A stretch of DNA of 12,558 bases from the NCBI GenBank assembly GCA_039198835.1, contig JBCCTH010000072.1:1-12558 (forward strand), written 5' to 3'. A program made the position numbers and the translations under genes. Source of the stretch: Shimia_B sp039198835 (GTDB lineage Bacteria > Pseudomonadota > Alphaproteobacteria > Rhodobacterales > Rhodobacteraceae). Positions 12,483 to 12,558 of the stretch are shown piece after piece (within the stretch, counting starts at the first letter, position 1; the number at the start of each line of letters is the position of its first letter). Under the pieces are notes generated by a model. The model was not told the origin of the DNA. It did no database searches and saw nothing but the letters and a program-made list of their open reading frames with translations.

Positions 12483-12558
12483 AAATCGCCTTTATCGGCC
12501 TGGGCAATATGGGGGCCCCCATGGCGCGCAACCTGCTCAAGGCGGGCCATGACCTGAC
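12479..12558 (+). CDS. mmsB: 3-hydroxyisobutyrate dehydrogenase, N-terminal fragment (3' end outside window)
   Basis: Oxidises 3-hydroxyisobutyrate to methylmalonate semialdehyde with NAD, providing the substrate of MmsA. Only 26 codons are visible: MKIAFIGLGNMGAPMARNLL, then KAGHDL. G-L-G-N-M-G-x-P-M-A is the Rossmann dinucleotide motif of the beta-hydroxyacid dehydrogenase family. ATG 12479 has GGAGG (12467-12471) 7 bp upstream and overlaps the preceding TGA (ATGA), so the two are translationally coupled. The specific identity rests on the neighbours, because this motif is shared with related enzymes such as tartronate semialdehyde reductase. Confidence 0.88.
   Translation, partial: MKIAFIGLGNMGAPMARNLLKAGHDL

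Overview
The window is a GC-rich (low-60s percent by eye), densely coding stretch of a bacterial chromosome. Protein sequence and gene order point to an alphaproteobacterium, most likely Rhodobacterales (Roseobacter/Rhodobacter type): purL-bolA-grxD, a divergent zapA next to tkt and two gap genes, and a separate mmsA/acyl-CoA dehydrogenase/HIBYL-CoA hydrolase/mmsB valine-degradation block. I see no mobile element, CRISPR array, tRNA or rRNA. This is core chromosome, not an island. Lineage is inferred from recognition, not from a search.

Layout. 1-1854 (+): the 3' part of purL, then bolA, an 85-aa single-pass membrane protein of unknown function, and the monothiol glutaredoxin grxD, the last three tightly packed. 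1878-2814 (-): zapA and, overlapping its start, a 182-aa coiled-coil protein; both point away from tkt. 2815-3039 is the divergent control region. 3040-6291 (+): transketolase, an intrinsic terminator, then a GapB-like GAPDH. 6346-6489 (+): a 47-aa membrane peptide with a GTG start. 6599-7603 (+): a second, GapA-like GAPDH. 7764-7922 (+): a 52-aa DUF1127-like protein whose stop codon overlaps that of the convergent coaD (7919-8416, -). 8573-12558 (+): methylmalonate-semialdehyde dehydrogenase, then isobutyryl-CoA dehydrogenase, 3-hydroxyisobutyryl-CoA hydrolase and the first codons of 3-hydroxyisobutyrate dehydrogenase.

How the genes fit together. tkt and the two gap genes form a sugar-phosphate module. 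The two GAPDHs differ at the residues that discriminate NAD from NADP, which suggests a division of labour (gapB-like NADP/gluconeogenic, gapA-like NAD/glycolytic). The best non-coding signal is a 14-bp palindrome, TGTTAGCGCTAACA. Each copy matches it at 12 of 14 positions: one copy before tkt, two before the first gap, one before the second gap. Each leading copy starts 33-34 bp after a TTGAC- or TCGAC-type hexamer. This looks like the operator of one LacI-type regulator of central carbon metabolism. The mmsA-to-mmsB block covers most of the valine branch from isobutyryl-CoA to propionyl-CoA, apart from the enoyl-CoA hydratase step. It has a TetR-like operator over the acyl-CoA dehydrogenase promoter and a different palindrome before mmsA. 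The DUF1127-like gene is preceded by two CTGC-N3-GCAG elements of the type bound by the PHB regulator PhaR.

Nothing here is a clearly new molecular system. The regulatory architecture and the small unannotated proteins are the parts worth a second look.
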